A stretch of 64,000 nucleotides of DNA from Nioella sediminis (GTDB lineage Bacteria; Pseudomonadota; Alphaproteobacteria; Rhodobacterales; Rhodobacteraceae): the NCBI RefSeq assembly GCF_001879695.1, contig NZ_MNBL01000047.1, forward strand, positions 50,923 to 114,922, in the 5' to 3' direction. The notes under the pieces are model-generated. The model saw only the letters and a list, made by a program, of their open reading frames with translations, was not told where the DNA came from and did no database searches. Position 1 is the first letter of the stretch; every line of letters begins with the position of its first letter. Below, piece after piece: positions 60,440-64,000 of this stretch. The position numbers and the translations under genes were made by a program.

Positions 60440-61351
60440 ATGCCTAACCATTCCAAAACTTTCACTTACGAGTTGGAGGGGCTGTCTTACACGGTGACCG
60501 TGTTCGAAGATCCTGTCACCGGCGGTGTGTTCGCGGAAGTTGAAGTTCTCGAAGGCTCAATGGATGTGAATGCCATCTATTACGGGGATGATGACTTCTC
60601 TGGCGACAGTGCGTCGCTTAGTGGCCCGCTCAACATGAACGGCACCCGGCTGGAGGATGAGGATATCCAGTGGGATGGCGCAGTTGCGCTATCGGATCCG
60701 GGGCTTGGTCCGGATGCGGATGAGAAGGAAACCTATCTTCAAAGCGGCGAAAGCTACCTTGTGGAACTGACCGATGTCAGCAGCATTGACGAAATTGACG
60801 TGCTTGGTATCCGCGCCACATCGACCACGACCGAAGAAGGGTCCATCAAATCCGTCTCTGACGAACCCGAAGACCCCGAAGACCCCGAAGATCCCACCTT
60901 CGAGAAAATCGGCTTTGGCGTCGAAATCGGCGCAAATGGCGGCATTGAGAATGGCGTCTACGTCTTTGAAGAGGCCCTGCCGGAAGGCCAGGACGGCACC
61001 TTCGAGAATTACGTCGCCTACTACGATAGCCTCTATGCAGAAGATCCCGACTACAACATCACTCAGCTGGAATCTGTGATCTTCCTGGAACTTGTCCCGG
61101 GAACCGATGACAACGGAAACCCGATCGACATCCCGCAGGAACTGTTCCGCATCGACGCGCCCGAGGACGGGTGGAACTCTGCCGATGATCTGCTTGCCTC
61201 CTATGAGGAAGCCGTGGCCAATGGAGCCCTCGATGGGATCTCAGCTGACGAAGGAGTCGAACTGATGGCTGCCCTCAGCCTTGACGGATCCTATGACGAC
61301 CCGGCCATGGACGGGGATGGCATGGAAGAGGACGCTCTAGAGTTCATGTAA
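60440..61351 (+). CDS. strongly acidic protein, unknown function
   Basis: A 303-residue protein very rich in Asp and Glu, with no signal peptide or membrane helix. An N-terminal beta-rich part (FTYELEGLSYTVTVFEDPVTGGVFAEVEV, DVNAIYYGDDDFSGDSASLSGPLNMNG, residues 5-125) is joined by a DEPEDPEDPEDP linker to a C-terminal part that ends in SYDDPAMDGDGMEEDALEFM. The lack of basic residues and the acidic end recall secreted or calcium-binding proteins exported by type I systems, but no glycine-rich repeats are present. GGAGG lies 7 nt before ATG 60440. It follows a tRNA and an AT-rich gap, so it may be an acquired gene. Confidence 0.65.
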   Translation: MPNHSKTFTYELEGLSYTVTVFEDPVTGGVFAEVEVLEGSMDVNAIYYGDDDFSGDSASLSGPLNMNGTRLEDEDIQWDGAVALSDPGLGPDADEKETYLQSGESYLVELTDVSSIDEIDVLGIRATSTTTEEGSIKSVSDEPEDPEDPEDPTFEKIGFGVEIGANGGIENGVYVFEEALPEGQDGTFENYVAYYDSLYAEDPDYNITQLESVIFLELVPGTDDNGNPIDIPQELFRIDAPEDGWNSADDLLASYEEAVANGALDGISADEGVELMAALSLDGSYDDPAMDGDGMEEDALEFM

Positions 61352-61376
61352 AAGCGGCTGCAGCCCCTGTTCCGCT

Positions 61377-61409
61377 CTCCCGCCAGCGACTTTGTTCCGT
61401 TGGCGGGAG
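61377..61409 (+). terminator. stem-loop after the acidic protein gene
   Basis: CTCCCGCCA (61377-61385) pairs with TGGCGGGAG (61401-61409); three more inner pairs give a 12-bp stem with 9-nt loop. Downstream T-run is poor (CCCGGCTTTG), so termination is likely but not certain. Confidence 0.55.
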
Positions 61410-61541
61410 GCCCGGCTTTGCAGTCTATCAGGGTTACGCTCGTGCAATACTGCGCGGTGCCTGTGTGCGGAGCTATAATAGGTATGCGCGTCTTTTGGAC
61501 CTATCTTTGTCTTAGCTGCAAAACGATAGGAGACAAAGGAC

Positions 61542-62504
61542 ATGAGCTGGAACCCCGCCCTCGACCCGCATTGCCCATTGGGCGACGGGGTCGATGCCAT
61601 CGAGACATTGATCATCCCACGCGCCCGCGACCTGGGCGGATTTGAAGTGCGTCGCGCGCTGCCCGCGCCCAAGCGGCAGATGGTTGGACCGTTCATCTTC
61701 TTCGACCAGATGGGCCCGGCCGAGATGCTGCCCACAAAGGGGCTCGACGTGCGCCCGCATCCGCATATCGGGCTGGCGACGATTTCCTATCTCTACCGGG
61801 GCAGGATGCATCACCGTGACAGCCTGGGTACCGATGGCTGGATCGAACCGGGGGATGTCAACCTGATGGTGGCCGGGCGCGGCATCACTCATTCAGAACG
61901 CACCGATGACGAAACCCAGACCCTGCCCATGCCGTTCTTTGGCATCCAGACATGGATTGCCCTGCCCGAAGACCAGGAAGAGCGCGGGCCGGAGTTTCAT
62001 CACGCGGGCAAGGCCGATTTGCCGTTGCTGAAGGCCGAGGGCAAGGAGGTGCGGCTGATCCTGGGGTCCGCCTATGGCGAAACCGCGCCGGTGCCGGTCC
62101 CTTCCGAGATGTTCTATGCCGACGCGGTGCTGGAGCCGGGCGCGCAGCTGCCTTTGCCCGACAATCACGAGGACAGGGGCGTTTACGTCGCCGAAGGTTC
62201 GGTGACGCTGGCGGGCGACAGCCATGGCGCGGGCGAGATGATGGTCTTTCGCCCCGGCGACCGGTTGGCACTGACGGCGGGCCCCGCGGGGGCGCGGCTG
62301 GTGCTGCTCGGCGGTGCCACGCTGAACGGTCCACGCCATATCTGGTGGAATTTCGTCTCCTCCAGCAAAGAGCGGATCCTGGAGGCCAAGGAAGCATGGC
62401 GCAAGGCGGATTGGCAATCGGGTCCGTTCCATCTTCCGCCCGGCGACGACGCGGAGTTCATTCCCGCGCCGGATCGGGGGCCGCTTTGGGCAAAAAACGA
62501 TTAA
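61542..62504 (+). CDS. pirin family protein
   Basis: A 320-residue bicupin of the pirin family. The N-terminal cupin carries the metal-site block VRPHPHIGLATISYLYRG with GRMHHRDSLG, and GRGITHSERTD; the second cupin is VYVAEGSVTLAGDS to VLLGGATL and lacks the histidines. Bacterial pirins include quercetin dioxygenases and regulators of pyruvate metabolism; the role here is not known. AAAGGAC lies just before ATG 61542, and a TATAAT at 61474-61479 could be its -10, though no good -35 is seen. Confidence 0.9.
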   Translation: MSWNPALDPHCPLGDGVDAIETLIIPRARDLGGFEVRRALPAPKRQMVGPFIFFDQMGPAEMLPTKGLDVRPHPHIGLATISYLYRGRMHHRDSLGTDGWIEPGDVNLMVAGRGITHSERTDDETQTLPMPFFGIQTWIALPEDQEERGPEFHHAGKADLPLLKAEGKEVRLILGSAYGETAPVPVPSEMFYADAVLEPGAQLPLPDNHEDRGVYVAEGSVTLAGDSHGAGEMMVFRPGDRLALTAGPAGARLVLLGGATLNGPRHIWWNFVSSSKERILEAKEAWRKADWQSGPFHLPPGDDAEFIPAPDRGPLWAKND

Positions 62505-62588
62505 GGCCGCAAAGGGTTCTCAGGGCAGGGGTTTCGCGTTAGGGCTGGGTCGCGCGCGGCGGCATTCATCCTCGCCCGCGCCCGACCA

Positions 62589-63590
62589 ATGAAAGCAGAC
62601 GAGATGCCCGGCCCTCCGCGCCCCACCGAGGAGACTCCGCCGCTTGCGATCCTCCTGATCCTGGCTGGCATGGTCTTCATCACCGTGAACGATTCCCTGA
62701 TCAAGGCGCTTGGCGGCGACTACCCGCTGCACCAGATGGTTTTCGTGCGCTCGGCCATCGGGATCGTCTTTTCGCTGGTGATCCTGCAGTTCGAAGGGGG
62801 CTTCCGCGAATTGCGCACCGCGACGCCGGGGCTGCACCTGATGCGTGGGCTCTTCGTGGTGATTTCGAACATGCTCTATTTCGCCGCCCTTGCGGTGATG
62901 CCGCTGGCCGATGCGGTGGCGACCTTTTTCGTGGCACCGCTGATCATCACGCTGCTGTCGGTCGTGGTTCTGGGCGAAAAGGTCGGCGTGCACAGGATCA
63001 CCGCGATCATCGTGGGCTTTGCGGGCGTTCTGGTCATGACCCGCCCCGGCATGGCTGGTGAAGACGCGCCACAGCGCTGGACGCTTCTGCTGCCGGTGCT
63101 TGCGGCCACGGCCTACGCGGCGATGCAGGTGATGACGCGAAAACTGGGGGTCTATTCCAAGGCCTCGGCGCTGGCGGTCTATATCCAGGGGGTGTTCCTA
63201 GTGGTCAGCACCGGCTTCTACCTGGTGGCGGGCGATGGACGGTTTGCAGAAGGGGTGGAGGCAGAAAGCCTTGTCTTCCTGTTCCGGGCCTGGGTCTGGC
63301 CCACGCCGGGCGACTGGCCGCTCTTCCTCCTGCTTGGCTGCATGTCCGGCGCGATCGGATACCTGCTGTCGGCGGCCTACAAGATGGGCAACGCCGCGAC
63401 GATTTCCTCGTTTGAATACACGGCGCTGCCGCTGGCCATTGCCTCGGGCTGGCTGGTGTTCGGCGAGGTGCCGGACCTTTGGGTGCTGGCGGGCACCGTG
63501 TTGATCGCGGGGGCCGGGATCCATGTTTTCATGCGCGAAAGACAGCGCCGCAGCCCGGTCGCGCCGCGCCGTCCGCTGAGGCGTGGATAA
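62589..63590 (+). CDS. EamA/DMT family transporter
   Basis: A 333-residue membrane protein with ten predicted helices in two EamA repeats (first from AILLILAGMVFITVNDSLIK, second from LLLPVLAATAYAAMQVMTRK). The C-terminus is Arg-rich and cytoplasmic. Substrate unknown; relatives include metabolite exporters. ATG 62604 is an alternative start. It differs from the RarD-type gene at 18 kb in length and sequence, so it is a separate family member. Confidence 0.85.
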   Translation: MKADEMPGPPRPTEETPPLAILLILAGMVFITVNDSLIKALGGDYPLHQMVFVRSAIGIVFSLVILQFEGGFRELRTATPGLHLMRGLFVVISNMLYFAALAVMPLADAVATFFVAPLIITLLSVVVLGEKVGVHRITAIIVGFAGVLVMTRPGMAGEDAPQRWTLLLPVLAATAYAAMQVMTRKLGVYSKASALAVYIQGVFLVVSTGFYLVAGDGRFAEGVEAESLVFLFRAWVWPTPGDWPLFLLLGCMSGAIGYLLSAAYKMGNAATISSFEYTALPLAIASGWLVFGEVPDLWVLAGTVLIAGAGIHVFMRERQRRSPVAPRRPLRRG

Positions 63591-63650
63591 GCCTGCGCGG
63601 GGCGGCTGCGAAAAAAGTCGCCCGACAGGGATTTATGCGCAAAACCGCGC

Positions 63651-63679
63651 TTGACGGGGGGGCGCGGGGCACATAGAAC
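63651..63679 (+). promoter_or_regulatory. promoter of the tRNA-Asp pair
   Basis: TTGACG (63651-63656) and TAGAAC (63674-63679), 17-bp spacer. The first tRNA starts 45 bp downstream. Confidence 0.6.
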
Positions 63680-63724
63680 CCGCTTCACGCCAAGGGGATG
63701 AACGCCCCGAGGCGGCAGCAGCGG

Positions 63725-63801
63725 GCGGTTGTAGCTCAGTTGGTTAGAGTACCGGCCTGTCACGCCGGGGGTCGCGGGTTCGAGCCCCGTCAACCGCGCC
63801 A
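63725..63801 (+). tRNA. tRNA-Asp, anticodon GTC (first copy)
   Basis: A complete 77-nt cloverleaf: acceptor GCGGTTG/CAACCGC, D-loop AGTTGGTTA, anticodon arm CCGGC/GCCGG with loop CTGTCAC (anticodon GTC), T-loop TTCGAGC, encoded CCA. Confidence 0.97.
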
Positions 63802-63845
63802 CCGCTGCCATATAGGGATGCAGATCCCAGCCGAAAGGCCCATGC

Positions 63846-63922
63846 GCGGTTGTAGCTCAGTTGGTTAGAGTACCGGCCTGTCACGCCGGGGGTCGCGGGT
63901 TCGAGCCCCGTCAACCGCGCCA
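63846..63922 (+). tRNA. tRNA-Asp, anticodon GTC (second copy)
   Basis: A 77-nt gene identical to the first copy, 44 bp downstream and in the same direction; probably cotranscribed. Its wobble base G34 is a target of the Tgt enzyme encoded in this window. Confidence 0.97.
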
Positions 63923-63980
63923 CTTTCCTCACAGTTTGAATCTGTGGCCCTGACGAGCGGTGGCTGCGTGCCTCCTCAAA

Positions 63981-63998
63981 CCCCCGCTTTCGCGGGGG
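63981..63998. repeat. GC hairpin at the window end
   Basis: CCCCCGC TTTC GCGGGGG is a perfect 7-bp stem. A near-identical CCCCCGC TTGC GCGGGGG occurs in repeat element copy A. Whether T follows cannot be seen, so its use as a terminator is open. Confidence 0.5.
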
Positions 63999-64000
63999 CC

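Overview
The window is a stretch of chromosome from a high-GC alphaproteobacterium, most likely a member of the Rhodobacteraceae (Rhodobacter/Roseobacter group). The evidence is the gene complement and gene order: IalB-domain protein, DUF1289 next to ruvX and ccmI, soxBDAG, one-piece indolepyruvate:ferredoxin oxidoreductase, purL-bolA-grxD, and two kinds of short dispersed repeat that sit at gene ends. It is mostly core genome. There is no insertion sequence, prophage, CRISPR array or rRNA operon.

Layout. 1-3.2 kb: envelope genes (L,D-transpeptidase end, lpxD, acyl carrier protein, KAS II-like synthase). 3.2-6.2 kb: an IalB-domain protein and a HerA-like ATPase, with an intergenic region holding two candidate small RNAs. 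6.2-11.6 kb: cytochrome c maturation genes ccmF-ccmH facing ccmI-ruvX-DUF1289. 11.8-17.3 kb: sarcosine oxidase soxBDAG, followed by four tandem perfect palindromes, then an Fe/Mn superoxide dismutase. 18-24 kb: RarD-type transporter, LOG-family hydrolase, a LysM protein with a long disordered core, an Atm1-type ABC exporter. 24-29 kb: RND efflux pair. 29.3-33 kb: YfgM-like, bamB, der. 33-36.7 kb (minus strand): GNAT, purL, bolA, grxD. 36.7-41.4 kb: a candidate small RNA, a LysR regulator resembling LsrB/VtlR, and the divergent ior gene. 41.5-50 kb: tusA-like, ccdA, a membrane hydrolase plus P450, tpiA, TfoX, an A-type Fe-S carrier, a SatD-like/DUF3307 pair with its own operators, a DUF59 protein, and a RimB-RimK fusion. 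50-64 kb: tgt, a secreted repeat protein, a polytopic membrane protein, lon behind a heat-shock promoter, polysaccharide deacetylase, HU-like protein, two tRNA-Val genes, an acidic orphan protein, pirin, a DMT transporter and two identical tRNA-Asp genes.

The most unusual signals are not classical genes. (1) Two candidate trans-acting small RNAs on the minus strand, 32 kb apart (4229-4345 and 36695-36771), share architecture and an identical 11-nt anti-Shine-Dalgarno segment CCUCCCUGUUG. A third short transcript (4062-4130) could base-pair with that segment. The second small RNA lies beside an LsrB/VtlR-like regulator, the same neighbourhood as AbcR RNAs in Rhizobiales. (2) A composite element of about 120-185 bp directly follows the stop codon of four unrelated genes, always in the direction of the gene. 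(3) Groups of 20-22 bp palindromes with conserved centre (TTCGAA or TTGCAA) but unrelated arms occur between genes. (4) The SatD-like protein carries class III nucleotide-cyclase-like metal-site motifs plus a helix-turn-helix, overlaps a DUF3307 membrane gene, and is preceded by two TCAAG-N8-CTTGA operators.

Many genes overlap by 4 nt (ATGA) or abut, so most of the window is organised in short operons. All start sites are my choices from Shine-Dalgarno sequences, family length and overlap. No database search was run.
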